Positions 16,163 through 24,037 of a DNA stretch of 64,000 nucleotides are shown here, piece after piece (the stretch's first letter is position 1; each line of letters begins with the position of its first letter). Position numbers and translations under genes: made by a program. The stretch is from assembly GCF_002750975.1 (NCBI RefSeq), contig NZ_PEJS01000001.1, forward strand, positions 2,294,001 to 2,358,000, given 5' to 3'. This stretch comes from Stenotrophomonas indicatrix (GTDB lineage: Bacteria; Pseudomonadota; Gammaproteobacteria; Xanthomonadales; Xanthomonadaceae). A model generated the notes under the pieces. That model saw only the letters and a list, made by a program, of their open reading frames with translations. It was not told the origin of the DNA and did not search any database.

Positions 16163-17605
16163 TTACTTGATGAAGTTGTATTGCAGGCTGCCCTGCACCC
16201 GGACCGTGTCGCCGCGTGCTCCGCTCTGCTGCTGCAGGCGGCCGTACAGCAGTTCCATGCCCATCGTCCACGACGGTGCCGGGCTCCAGATCAGGTTGAA
16301 CACGCCATATCGGCTTTGCCGGAATGCATCACTCGGCAGCGCCGCATTGCGCTCGAGTGTCAGCTGACCGTAGATCAGGTTCGAGCGCCACAGATCAGAC
16401 CAGTAGTGGGTATAGCCGAAGAAGCCACCGTGCAGGTCCAGCGCATCGATGCGTCCATCGGCACCTACCACGGCGTCAAGACCGGAACCGGTGAGATCGG
16501 CGGTATAGCGGCTCAGGCCGCGGCCGCCCAGCGCGCCGAACAGCAACAGATCGCGCTCCCCCACCGAGGCCGAGCCACTGAGCTGCGCGCCACCGGCAAA
16601 GACACGGCCACGGCGGGCATCGCCGTCGTAGGCCAGATTGCGCGCCACGACGCCCAGTTGCAGGTGGCCCCAGTCACGCTCCATGCGCGCGATGGCACTC
16701 ACATCCGGCAATCGATTGACCGCCGCCATCGCATCGCTGGCGCCGGCCAGCTCGGTGTCCGGGTCTTCGGCGGCCAGGGTCAGGGTGTTGCCGTTGCCCA
16801 GTGCAAAGCTGTGATGGATGCCGGCCACCAGCAGGTAACCGGCGCCGCCGGGTCCAGCAAAATCCAGCGTGTCGGGCAGGCTGTCCGGGTCCATGAAGCT
16901 GGAATACCCGTAACCCGCATACGTGTTGCCAAGCTGGCCATAGGCATGGCGCAGGCGAAACTGATAGCCATCGCTGCTGCCGAAGAAGTCATTCTCCAGA
17001 TAGAAGCGCAGGTTGCCATGGGTGGTCGGCCGCCGCGCCTCGAAACTGAAACGCGTCTGCTTGGCGTGGATGTTGAAGTTCGAAACATCGCGATGGCTGC
17101 CGCCCACCGGCATCGACGAGGGAATGAACTGATCCTCGTCCCCGGCGCCGCGCGAATCCGCAATCGCATCGAGCTTGGCATAGCCACCGATGCGGATCAC
17201 GGTGTCGGTGCCGGGAATGGCGAAGAAGCCTTTCAGGTCCGGATCGGTCGGGCCGGCGGCGCTGTCCGGGCGCGAGGCCGCCGTTGACGGATCGGCCACC
17301 GACTCACGCTGTGGCAGCACGGTCGGCGACACGCCGGGAACCTGGGTCGGGTGCAGGATCCCGCTGGCGGTTGACACCGTCGTGGTCGCCTGCGATGCAG
17401 TGGGCGTCGGCGTCGGCAGTACAACGGGAGCCGCAGCCGCACGCTCTTCGCGTCGTTCAAGCTGGTCCAGACGCTGCTGCATGCCCTGCAGCGTCTGCCG
17501 CATCGCGTCGATCTCCCGACGCAATGCCTGCGCATCATCCTGTGCGTGCAACGGCATCGCTGCCATCGCCGTCAGGCACCCCATACTCAGTACCGCCAAG
17601 CGCAT
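16163..17605 (-). CDS. DcaP-like outer-membrane porin
   Basis: 480 residues. A signal peptide ends at LHAQ, followed by an N-terminal coiled coil (about residues 25-60, ALRREIDAMRQTLQGMQQRL) and then a beta barrel. This is the layout of DcaP-type trimeric porins of gamma-proteobacteria that take up negatively charged or amphipathic small solutes. The start at 17605 has GGAGG five bases upstream; the frame is open further upstream but the translation there looks like noise. It heads the porin-antiporter-decarboxylase cluster with a 78-base gap to the antiporter gene. Confidence 0.78.
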   Translation of the reverse strand: MRLAVLSMGCLTAMAAMPLHAQDDAQALRREIDAMRQTLQGMQQRLDQLERREERAAAAPVVLPTPTPTASQATTTVSTASGILHPTQVPGVSPTVLPQRESVADPSTAASRPDSAAGPTDPDLKGFFAIPGTDTVIRIGGYAKLDAIADSRGAGDEDQFIPSSMPVGGSHRDVSNFNIHAKQTRFSFEARRPTTHGNLRFYLENDFFGSSDGYQFRLRHAYGQLGNTYAGYGYSSFMDPDSLPDTLDFAGPGGAGYLLVAGIHHSFALGNGNTLTLAAEDPDTELAGASDAMAAVNRLPDVSAIARMERDWGHLQLGVVARNLAYDGDARRGRVFAGGAQLSGSASVGERDLLLFGALGGRGLSRYTADLTGSGLDAVVGADGRIDALDLHGGFFGYTHYWSDLWRSNLIYGQLTLERNAALPSDAFRQSRYGVFNLIWSPAPSWTMGMELLYGRLQQQSGARGDTVRVQGSLQYNFIK

Positions 17606-17967
17606 TGCATCCTCCCCGGACTGGAACTTCCGCCGCGCGGCCGAGCAGCGCGCGAGCGCCGCCCCGACCTCAACGAGCCGTTGCTGGAAATGCGGGTACT
17701 GCGTCGACGACCGTCGCCAGCCTGCGCGATGCAGGCAACAGGGCGATGACATTGCCCCACCTGCCCGGACAGCGCCGGAGTCGCTTCCACTGCGGCAGCG
17801 CTGCCGAAGGGGTGGCGACCGCAGGGGTCTGGGTAACAAGCGCTGGGTGAGAATGTCGTGAATGGCATTGCGCGCACGCCCTCTCGAGGGCATGACGTGT
17901 GCGGCATCCATAGCGCAGTGACGCTGTATTCCATGCGCCAAGGCTAGTTCGACTGTCGCTTTTGGCC

Positions 17968-17981
17968 TTGATTGGGATCAA
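17968..17981. promoter_or_regulatory. Perfect FNR/ANR-type box upstream of the porin-antiporter-decarboxylase operon
   Basis: TTGATTGGGATCAA matches the full TTGAT-N4-ATCAA consensus. On the minus strand a TAnnnT -10 element (TAGCCT, 17946-17941) puts the box centre about 40.5 bp from the predicted start of transcription, the class II activator geometry. The next minus-strand gene is the porin at 17605. Oxygen limitation would therefore activate lysine decarboxylation. Confidence 0.68.
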
Positions 17982-18071
17982 AGCGAAATGCTTGATGTCA
18001 GTCACGATTCAGACGTGACATCTGTTCGTGACGTGCGCAGCCCTCTTCGCCGGGACTGTCGCAGAAAGCAA

Positions 18072-18100
18072 CAGGCCCCACATGTCGCCATGTGGGCCTG
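18072..18100 (-). terminator. Probable terminator of dsbG
   Basis: CAGGCCC-C-ACATG / CATGT-GGGCCTG hairpin with one bulged C and a TCGC loop, followed on the minus strand by a weak T-rich tract (GTTGCTTTC). It lies 27 bases past the dsbG stop. Confidence 0.6.
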
Positions 18101-18126
18101 TCACTCGGTTCAGCAGCCCGGGGGCC

Positions 18127-18969
18127 TCAGCGTGGGCCGAGTACCGCCTGCAGATCGTTGCCCTGCGGAAGGCCGGCACGTCGCTGCACCTGGCCCTGCG
18201 CATCCTGGAACAGGATGCCGGGCGTACCCTGGAAGCCCATCTCCACCATCAGCACCTGGTTGGCATCCAGTTTGGCTGCGATGTCCCGGCTGATGCTGGG
18301 CAGCGGCTTGATGCCACCGCGATCGAACTGATGCTCGTTCTCCAGCAGTGCCGCACTGGGATCGCGCGCGGCCATGATCGCCGCCGCCTTGGCCGGACTG
18401 TCTTCGCGGATCACGCCGACCATGATGTGGCGCAACTGCACCTTTCCTGCGTCCACCCAGGGCCGTGCCGCCTCCCAGAACTTGTGGCAGTAAGGACAGT
18501 TGGCATCACTGAAGGTGTACACCACGCGCGGCGCATCGGCCTTGCCATCGCGTACCCAGGCACTGGCCTCCAGCTTGCTCCACATCTTGGCCGACATCGG
18601 CGCGGCAACCAGCTTCTCCAGCGTCTCGGCTGCAACTTCGTTGCCCTCGGCGTCGAACAGGCTACCCACCAGCACATGCTTGCCATCGGCGGTCACGTAA
18701 GCCGCCGCCGGCTGCTGGCCACCAACCATGCCGGCAAAGCCGCGCAGCCCGCCCGGCGCGTCGAACTCGGAGACCACCTCGAAGCCATGCTTCTCGATGC
18801 CCTTCAGGACAGCTGGCAACTCACCCTTCCTGGCGGCTGCCGTTGCCGAAGCCGTTGCCGGTGCAGCGGCACCCTTGCCCGGCGGGGTCTGTGCCTGGCT
18901 GCAGGCAGCCAGCGCCAGCATGGCCGGCAGCATCAGCGTATGCGCGATGCGCGGGGAAATCGACAACAT
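18127..18969 (-). CDS. dsbG: DsbG/DsbC-type thiol:disulfide isomerase, probable lipoprotein
   Basis: 280 residues. The signal sequence ends in LALAACSQ, a lipobox, so this copy is probably lipid-anchored, unlike soluble E. coli DsbG. An N-terminal dimerisation-like domain precedes the thioredoxin domain with the CPYC active site (in SDANCPYCHKFW) and the cis-Pro segment GTPGILF. It would repair or reduce disulfides in the periplasm. The gene follows the TlpA-like gene by 30 bases, and the two probably form a redox pair. Confidence 0.85.
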   Translation of the reverse strand: MLSISPRIAHTLMLPAMLALAACSQAQTPPGKGAAAPATASATAAARKGELPAVLKGIEKHGFEVVSEFDAPGGLRGFAGMVGGQQPAAAYVTADGKHVLVGSLFDAEGNEVAAETLEKLVAAPMSAKMWSKLEASAWVRDGKADAPRVVYTFSDANCPYCHKFWEAARPWVDAGKVQLRHIMVGVIREDSPAKAAAIMAARDPSAALLENEHQFDRGGIKPLPSISRDIAAKLDANQVLMVEMGFQGTPGILFQDAQGQVQRRAGLPQGNDLQAVLGPR

Positions 18970-18999
18970 GGAAACTCCGTAGTGGGATGCCAGCGCAGG

Positions 19000-19803
19000 C
19001 TACCGCAGCCGGCGCAGTTTGTGTTCAAGACCGGCCTGGGTCAGTTCGCCGAGATGCAGTTCCTGCAACCGCCCCTGCGCGTCGAAGAAGAGCGTGGAGG
19101 GGAAAGCCCGGACGTCCAGCGAGGTAGAGGCAGCCGATGACTCATCCAGCAGGACGTTGCCCAGCGAGAGGTGTTCAGCGGCTAGAAAGGTCTGGACCTC
19201 GGCAAGGGTCTCGCCCTGGTTGAGGAAGACGAACTGGATATCGGCATGCTTCTGCTGGGCCTTCGCCAGTACCGGCATCTCCCGGCGACACGGGCCGCAC
19301 CAGCTGGCCCACAGGTTCAGCACGAGCGGCCTGCCGTGAAACTGCTGCAGGTCGATCGCCCTGCCCTGCAGGTCGACCACCTGCAGTGTCGGCAGCGGCA
19401 TCTGCTTTGCCTGCCAGTACGCGAGCCCCTGGCTTGCACCGCCCCACAGCAGCAGTCCGGTCAGCGCACCTGCCAGCACCGGCGCCCTCAACGCGCGATG
19501 CCTGCGCAGTCGCCACAGCGCCCAGGCAAATCCAGCGCCGATCACAGCGGGCAGGTGATACCCACCATCGGCAATCTGCAGCACGCTCCAGGGAGCTTCA
19601 CGATAAAGGCTGAAATGCGCGGCAACAAAGGACAGCCGGCCACACAGCAGGCCAACCAGCAGCATGTCCAGCACCATCCCGGCTGCAGGTGGCCGAGCCT
19701 GGCCAGGCTCAGCACGCGACCAGAACCGCGCAATGGCCATCGCCAGCAACAGGAAGATCAGGATCAACACCACCGGCATCGGCACCGGCCCAACACTCGA
19801 CAT
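19000..19803 (-). CDS. Membrane-anchored TlpA/ResA-like thiol oxidoreductase
   Basis: 267 residues from the ATG at 19803 (AGGTGA upstream; an ATG 24 bases earlier lacks a ribosome site). The first ~130 residues carry about four membrane helices resembling the start of prolipoprotein diacylglyceryl transferase (Lgt), with no obvious Lgt catalytic signature. A periplasmic thioredoxin domain follows with LWASWCGPCRREMPVL and cis-Pro AFPSTLFF. It probably supplies or accepts electrons for the DsbG gene behind it. Which reductase feeds it is not visible here. Confidence 0.8.
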   Translation of the reverse strand: MSSVGPVPMPVVLILIFLLLAMAIARFWSRAEPGQARPPAAGMVLDMLLVGLLCGRLSFVAAHFSLYREAPWSVLQIADGGYHLPAVIGAGFAWALWRLRRHRALRAPVLAGALTGLLLWGGASQGLAYWQAKQMPLPTLQVVDLQGRAIDLQQFHGRPLVLNLWASWCGPCRREMPVLAKAQQKHADIQFVFLNQGETLAEVQTFLAAEHLSLGNVLLDESSAASTSLDVRAFPSTLFFDAQGRLQELHLGELTQAGLEHKLRRLR

Positions 19804-19888
19804 CAGCTCACCTGCTCTCGCCTGCATAGACCCGCATGGTCAAAGCGTCGTGCCTGCGATGCAAGCACGACGCATCCAACAGCGTTCA

Positions 19889-20956
19889 TCAAGCGGCGTT
19901 GCGCCCCAGCTGCGTGCCCGGCGAGGCGCGCAGCCCCCGCAGACTGCCGGCCACGGCAGGCGTCAGCGGACGGTCGCGGCGTTTATTGCTGACGTGGCGA
20001 CGATAGTTGGCGGGCGTCATGCCGACGATGCGCAGGAACAGCCGGCGGAATGCGCTCTGATCAGCGTAGCCCACCCCCCATGCAACTTCGTCGATGCTGG
20101 CGCCCTGCTGCAGCAACGTCTGCGCCTTGGCCACGCGCAGTCGCTGGCAGTACTCGATGGGCCGCAGCCCGGTCGCCTTCAGGAAACGGCGTTGCAGGGT
20201 CCGCGGTTCCAGGCCGGAGATCTCACAGATTGCCCCCAGCGTCGCCCCACGTGCAGCCGTGGTATGCAGCCAGCGCTGCGCCTTCAGCACGTCACGGTCA
20301 CCATGGGCGAAGTTGGCACTGAATCGCTCGAGATCCTGCTGGATCCCCACTGGCACCACTATCCCCAACTGCTGTGCCACCGCGCTGGCCACGCCTTGGC
20401 CGTGCAGCCGGTACAGCAGGCGCAGACCGAGGAAGCGCCAGGCCTGGGCCCCGCCCACGGTGAGCAGATCGCCATCATCGACGAGTGCACGCTCACTGGG
20501 TGCCCAGCTGCCGACCTGCACCTGCAGCGCCGGATGGCGGTTGAGGTCAGGGCCTGACACCGTGCGCCCCCTCAACAGACCCGCCCGTGCCAGCACACTG
20601 ACCCCGTCACCTGCGGCGGCCAGCAGGCTGCCGCCGTCGTAGTGGGCCCGCAACCAGTCCAGCAGGACATCCTCGGCGCGCAGCGACGCACCGGAACTGA
20701 CCTGGCCCGGCAAGGCGATCACTGCGGGAATTGCCGCGTCCAGCATTTCGGCACCGGCAATGCGATGCACGCCGGTATTGCTGGCAGGCACAATCCAGCG
20801 GGTGACGAGCACCCGCTTGCAGGGCCGTCGCTGCTGCTGCGCCAGACGATTGGCGACGTGCGCCATTTCGGCAAGCACCGATGCAGCCGACGGGTCGCCT
20901 CCGGGGTATTCAACCACCGCAACCTCGACGAATCCTTCGTTGCTGATTCCCTCCAC
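19889..20956 (-). CDS. GlxA-type AraC family transcriptional regulator
   Basis: 355 residues from a GTG start with AGGAGG just upstream. An N-terminal DJ-1/PfpI-like ligand domain (about residues 8-195) is followed by two AraC helix-turn-helix motifs (GATLGAICEISGLEPRTLQRR and DEVAWGVGYADQSAFRRLF) and a roughly 35-residue basic tail. GlxA-type regulators often control amine or amino acid catabolism. No divergent target other than the MerR gene is adjacent, so the regulon is unknown. Confidence 0.87.
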   Translation of the reverse strand: MEGISNEGFVEVAVVEYPGGDPSAASVLAEMAHVANRLAQQQRRPCKRVLVTRWIVPASNTGVHRIAGAEMLDAAIPAVIALPGQVSSGASLRAEDVLLDWLRAHYDGGSLLAAAGDGVSVLARAGLLRGRTVSGPDLNRHPALQVQVGSWAPSERALVDDGDLLTVGGAQAWRFLGLRLLYRLHGQGVASAVAQQLGIVVPVGIQQDLERFSANFAHGDRDVLKAQRWLHTTAARGATLGAICEISGLEPRTLQRRFLKATGLRPIEYCQRLRVAKAQTLLQQGASIDEVAWGVGYADQSAFRRLFLRIVGMTPANYRRHVSNKRRDRPLTPAVAGSLRGLRASPGTQLGRNAA

Positions 20957-21081
20957 TCCCCACCTCCTCTTCCGGTTCAGGCCGTCGAGCGGCCGGTTCA
21001 GGTTGAGGGTAGGAACTGCTTTGCCCCGGGGGCTATGAAGAAAGTTGCAAAGTGTGCTGAATGGGCGACGCAGGCAAAGCC

Positions 21082-21113
21082 TTGACTCTTGACCAGAGTC
21101 CAGGGATGACTAT
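21082..21113 (+). promoter_or_regulatory. MerR-type promoter/operator of the orphan merR-family gene
   Basis: A dyad GACTCT-TGACC-AGAGTC (21084-21100) overlaps a TTGACT -35 (21082-21087), with a -10-like GACTAT at 21108-21113. The spacer is about 20 bp, the stretched spacing typical of MerR-family promoters, which the activator must untwist. It reads into the regulator itself, suggesting autoregulation. Confidence 0.65.
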
Positions 21114-21139
21114 GCACGGCAGGTCCAGAGGAGTCCGCC

Positions 21140-21538
21140 GTGAACATTGGTCAGTTGGCACGCCAGGCCGGCGTCCCCATCGACACCGTCCGCTATTACG
21201 AACGTCAGCAGCTTCTGCCCACCGCGGCACGTACGGCAGGTGGCTATCGCATCTTCGGCGAGCAGGATCTGCGACGCCTGCGCTTCATCCGCCGGGCAAA
21301 GACTCTGGGCTTCAGCCTCGACGAGATCGGTGAACTGCTTTCCCTCAGCGATCATCCTCCGCAGGACATGGGCAGCGTGCGTGACACCGCGCGGATTCGA
21401 CTGCAGGACATCGAGTTGCGGATGGCCGAACTGCAGCGCATGCATGGCGCCCTCTCGCAACTGGTCGAGGCCTGCCCCGGACATGGCGCGCTCGACCAGT
21501 GCCCGATCCTGGCCGCGCTGACCGGCGAAGACCGCTGA
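21140..21538 (+). CDS. MerR-family regulator, probably metal-responsive
   Basis: 132 residues. An N-terminal winged helix (MNIGQLARQAGVPIDTVRYY, GGYRIFGEQDLRRLRFI) is followed by a dimerisation helix and a C-terminal CPGHGALDQCPIL loop. CueR-like metal sensors carry a similar CPG...CPI loop, though with one residue less between the cysteines. Copper, lead or zinc sensing is therefore possible but not decided. No efflux pump or chaperone gene is adjacent, so the targets lie elsewhere. Confidence 0.87.
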   Translation: MNIGQLARQAGVPIDTVRYYERQQLLPTAARTAGGYRIFGEQDLRRLRFIRRAKTLGFSLDEIGELLSLSDHPPQDMGSVRDTARIRLQDIELRMAELQRMHGALSQLVEACPGHGALDQCPILAALTGEDR

Positions 21539-21633
21539 GCGCCTGGCGTCTGCGTCGACACATGTGCTGCCTGGCAGGCGGAAATCGCCTCCGCGCCATC
21601 GCGCGCCATGTGTAGAAAAGTGCAACAAAGCGC

Positions 21634-21663
21634 TTGCCAACCCCCCGGGGGCACGGCTATTAT
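21634..21663 (+). promoter_or_regulatory. Promoter of the first tRNA-Ala/tRNA-Glu cassette
   Basis: TTGCCA (21634-21639), 18-bp spacer, TATTAT (21658-21663). An A-rich tract lies just upstream. The predicted start is about 12 bases before the tRNA-Ala 5' end. Confidence 0.7.
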
Positions 21664-21681
21664 TTCGCTCCTCAGCGACGT

Positions 21682-21757
21682 GGGGCCATAGCTCAGCTGG
21701 GAGAGCGCCTGCATGGCATGCAGGAGGTCAGCGGTTCGATCCCGCTTGGCTCCACCA
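21682..21757 (+). tRNA. tRNA-Ala(GGC), copy 1
   Basis: 76 bases including encoded CCA. Acceptor GGGGCCA pairs with TGGCTCC (with the G3:U70 pair diagnostic of alanine). The anticodon loop within CTGCATGGCATGCAGG gives anticodon GGC. T-loop GGTTCGATC is present. Confidence 0.97.
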
Positions 21758-21810
21758 TACTTTCGGCATTAGGCCGTCGAAAGGTCGCAAAGAACATTGA
21801 TGAGATCTGC

Positions 21811-21886
21811 GTCCCCATCGTCTAGAGGCCTAGGACATCACCCTTTCACGGTGGCGACCGGGGTTCGAATCCCCGTGGGGACGCCA
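21811..21886 (+). tRNA. tRNA-Glu(TTC), copy 1
   Basis: 76 bases with encoded CCA. Acceptor GTCCCCA pairs with TGGGGAC. The loop CCCTTTCACGG gives anticodon TTC. T-loop GGTTCGAAT is present. It lies 53 bases after tRNA-Ala copy 1. Confidence 0.97.
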
Positions 21887-21904
21887 CTCATCATGAACAA
21901 CGAG

Positions 21905-21931
21905 GACCCGGCCGATAACCGGGTCTTTTTT
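21905..21931 (+). terminator. Terminator after the first tRNA pair
   Basis: GACCCGG / CCGGGTC stem (21905-21911, 21919-21925) followed by TTTTTTG. It separates the first tRNA cassette from the second and third. Confidence 0.85.
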
Positions 21932-22023
21932 GTTCACCGCCCACCGGCATTCAGGTTGTGGCGTCGGAACGCTCCTGCCCTTGTGGCAATGAACGATTCG
22001 ATGAAAAAGCTTCAAAAAAAGCT

Positions 22024-22051
22024 TCCACAAATGTGAACAGGCAGGTATGAT
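22024..22051 (+). promoter_or_regulatory. Candidate promoter of the second and third tRNA cassettes
   Basis: TCCACA (22024-22029), 16-bp spacer, TATGAT (22046-22051). The predicted start is about 10 bases before tRNA-Ala copy 2. The -35 is weak. Confidence 0.5.
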
Positions 22052-22068
22052 AGGCGGCTCGGTAACAC

Positions 22069-22144
22069 GGGGCCATAGCTCAGCTGGGAGAGCGCCTGCA
22101 TGGCATGCAGGAGGTCAGCGGTTCGATCCCGCTTGGCTCCACCA
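22069..22144 (+). tRNA. tRNA-Ala(GGC), copy 2
   Basis: Identical in sequence to the copy at 21682. No terminator is seen between this tRNA and the next three, so copies 2 and 3 of the cassette are probably one transcript. Confidence 0.97.
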
Positions 22145-22193
22145 CTTTCGACATTAGGCCGTCGAGAGTTCTACAACTTGAAGTTTTTCGTGC

Positions 22194-22269
22194 GTCCCCA
22201 TCGTCTAGAGGCCTAGGACATCACCCTTTCACGGTGGCGACCGGGGTTCGAATCCCCGTGGGGACGCCA
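22194..22269 (+). tRNA. tRNA-Glu(TTC), copy 2
   Basis: Identical to the copy at 21811. The 49-base spacer before it is nearly the same as that of cassette 3. Confidence 0.97.
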
Positions 22270-22312
22270 GTTTCAAAGAGGACCCTGCTCCCAGCAGGAA
22301 TCCTGGTTTCAT

Positions 22313-22388
22313 GGGGCCATAGCTCAGCTGGGAGAGCGCCTGCATGGCATGCAGGAGGTCAGCGGTTCGATCCCGCTTGGCTCCACCA
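22313..22388 (+). tRNA. tRNA-Ala(GGC), copy 3
   Basis: Identical to copies 1 and 2. Preceded by a short hairpin (CCTGCTCCCAGCAGG) in the 43-base spacer after tRNA-Glu copy 2. Confidence 0.97.
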
Positions 22389-22437
22389 CTTTCGGCATTA
22401 GGCCGTCGAAAGTTCTACAACTTGAAGTTTTTCGTGC

Positions 22438-22513
22438 GTCCCCATCGTCTAGAGGCCTAGGACATCACCCTTTCACGGTGGCGACCGGGGTTCGAATCCC
22501 CGTGGGGACGCCA
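22438..22513 (+). tRNA. tRNA-Glu(TTC), copy 3
   Basis: Identical to copies 1 and 2; last tRNA of the array, followed within ten bases by a strong terminator. Confidence 0.97.
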
Positions 22514-22520
22514 ATCTTTG

Positions 22521-22546
22521 AAACCCCGGCTTCGGCCGGGGTTTTT
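22521..22546 (+). terminator. Terminator of the tRNA array (and possibly of the acetyltransferase gene)
   Basis: AAACCCCGGC-TTCG-GCCGGGGTTT with a T-run immediately after. The A-rich left flank could also serve the convergent minus-strand gene at 22577. Confidence 0.92.
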
Positions 22547-22576
22547 CTTTGCCTGCGATTCCCTGGTGACCGCGTT

Positions 22577-22993
22577 TCAGAACCGGCGATACATGCCGAT
22601 CGAGGCTGGCGCGGTCGCCGCAAAGCCAAACTGCGCATACAGCCGATGTGCCTCGCCATCGGCCAACAGACTCACATACGCCGACGGCGGCAGGTTGCCC
22701 TGCATCCAGTCGCTCAGACGCTGCATCACCGCCTTGCCCAGACCCTGCCCCTGCAGGCGCGGCAGCACGGCGATATCGCAGACCTGCAGGTGGCAACCAC
22801 CATCGCCGATGATCCGGCCCATCGCTACCAGCTCGCTGCCCTGGTAGGCACAGACACCGAAAACGGTATTGGGCAATGCCCGCGTCGCCGCCTCATGGGT
22901 CTTTGCGCTGAGCCCGGCCAGCGCACGCAGCTGGCAGTAGTCCTCGACCGTCGGCACCGCCTGACGGAACTGGATCGTCTCTGGATCATTCAT
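22577..22993 (-). CDS. GNAT family N-acetyltransferase
   Basis: 138 residues. The acetyl-CoA motif A reads VCDIAVLPRLQGQGLGKAVM (QGQGLG loop), and a C-terminal LYAQFGFAATAPASIGMY follows. The start at 22993 has GGAG seven bases upstream. The acceptor substrate is unknown. The gene diverges from the SRAP gene with 78 bases between. Confidence 0.87.
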   Translation of the reverse strand: MNDPETIQFRQAVPTVEDYCQLRALAGLSAKTHEAATRALPNTVFGVCAYQGSELVAMGRIIGDGGCHLQVCDIAVLPRLQGQGLGKAVMQRLSDWMQGNLPPSAYVSLLADGEAHRLYAQFGFAATAPASIGMYRRF

Positions 22994-23071
22994 GCAACGT
23001 CTCCTGGAAGGTCGAGCTATCCTGCCGCATCCACGTCGCAGCCGCTGCGACCCATCTTCCGGCAGAGTCCA

Positions 23072-24028
23072 ATGTGCTATTCCGCCCTGATCCGCGCCGA
23101 CTACGCCAAGCTGGTGCGCGAGTTCGGCGCCGTCCTGTCTCTGGAGGAGTTCGCCGAACTCTATGCGCATGATCCCGGCAAAAAACGACCGAAAACGCCG
23201 AAAGCGATGGATGACGGATTTGCCGGTGCGCGCACCGAACTGGGCCGCGACATCGTGGCGAAGATCCAGCAATGGCATGCACAGGAGCGGCAGCAGCTGC
23301 AGGCCGAGCTGGAGCGGCAGCTTGAGCGTCGCGACATCGCCAATGCAACCCTGGCCGTCCGTCCCACGCAGAAGGCGCGCAATGACCTGCGCGTTGCCGG
23401 CAACCGCATCGACCGCGCGCAGGCACGACTGGACGACCTGCATCGGGAACAGCTGCTGCCACGCGACAACCGTATTTTTCCTGGCACCTACGCGCCGGTG
23501 ATAGTCAGCGAGAATGGCCGGCGCGTGATCAAGCCGATGCGCTATCAATGCCGGCTTCCGGACAAGCCCGCGCGCAACGATGTCCTCTACCCCGGCACCT
23601 ACAATGCGCGGCGGGACAGCCTGGAAGGCTATTGGCGCGGGGCCTTCGGACTGCGCCACGGCGTGGTGGTGGTACAGGCCTTCTACGAGCACGTCCCTCG
23701 CCACGCCATTGCCGGCCGCACCCTGCACAACGACGAGAAGGAACAGGACGTGGTGCTGGAGTTCCGCCCTGATCCGCCGCGCGACTTGTTGCTGGCCTGC
23801 CTGTGGGCGGAATGGGAGGGCCCGGAAGGACGCCTGCTGTCGTTCGCCACCATCACCGATGGACCGTCAATCGATGTTGCCGCTGCCGGCCATGACCGGG
23901 GTGTACTGCCGATCCGCGCCGAGCATCTGGACACCTGGCTCAACCCGGACCCGGACAACCTGGCAGCGCAGTACGCCATCCTCGACGACCGCGAGGAGAT
24001 CCGTTATGTCTACGAAGAAGCCGCCTGA
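23072..24028 (+). CDS. SRAP (YedK/HMCES-type) abasic-site processing protein
   Basis: 318 residues. It begins MCYSALI; the catalytic Cys2 after Met removal is the hallmark of the family, which forms a thiazolidine crosslink with abasic sites in single-stranded DNA. The conserved LLPRDNRIFPGTYAPVI, HAIAG-like and LWAEWEG segments are also present. It is longer than E. coli YedK (222 residues) because of a Lys/Arg/Gln-rich helical insert near residues 30-130. The start at 23072 is fixed by the required Cys2. Confidence 0.85.
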   Translation: MCYSALIRADYAKLVREFGAVLSLEEFAELYAHDPGKKRPKTPKAMDDGFAGARTELGRDIVAKIQQWHAQERQQLQAELERQLERRDIANATLAVRPTQKARNDLRVAGNRIDRAQARLDDLHREQLLPRDNRIFPGTYAPVIVSENGRRVIKPMRYQCRLPDKPARNDVLYPGTYNARRDSLEGYWRGAFGLRHGVVVVQAFYEHVPRHAIAGRTLHNDEKEQDVVLEFRPDPPRDLLLACLWAEWEGPEGRLLSFATITDGPSIDVAAAGHDRGVLPIRAEHLDTWLNPDPDNLAAQYAILDDREEIRYVYEEAA

Positions 24029-24037
24029 GCAGTCGGA

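Larger units (their letters stand above)
17606..18126. other. 521-base intergenic region with a long porin leader
   Basis: No credible gene. It holds, from right to left, the dsbG terminator (18072-18100), a nested dyad (GATGTCA at 17994-18000 with TGACATC at 18016-18022, enclosing GTCAC/GTGAC), the FNR/ANR box (17968-17981), a candidate -10 TAGCCT on the minus strand (17946-17941), and then about 330 bases of leader before the porin start. I see no further structure in the leader that I can name. Confidence 0.6.

Noticed and set aside
21564..22401. Several short frames containing the same MQEVSGSIPLGST peptide
   Set aside because: They are translations of the repeated tRNA-Ala and tRNA-Glu sequences, not proteins.
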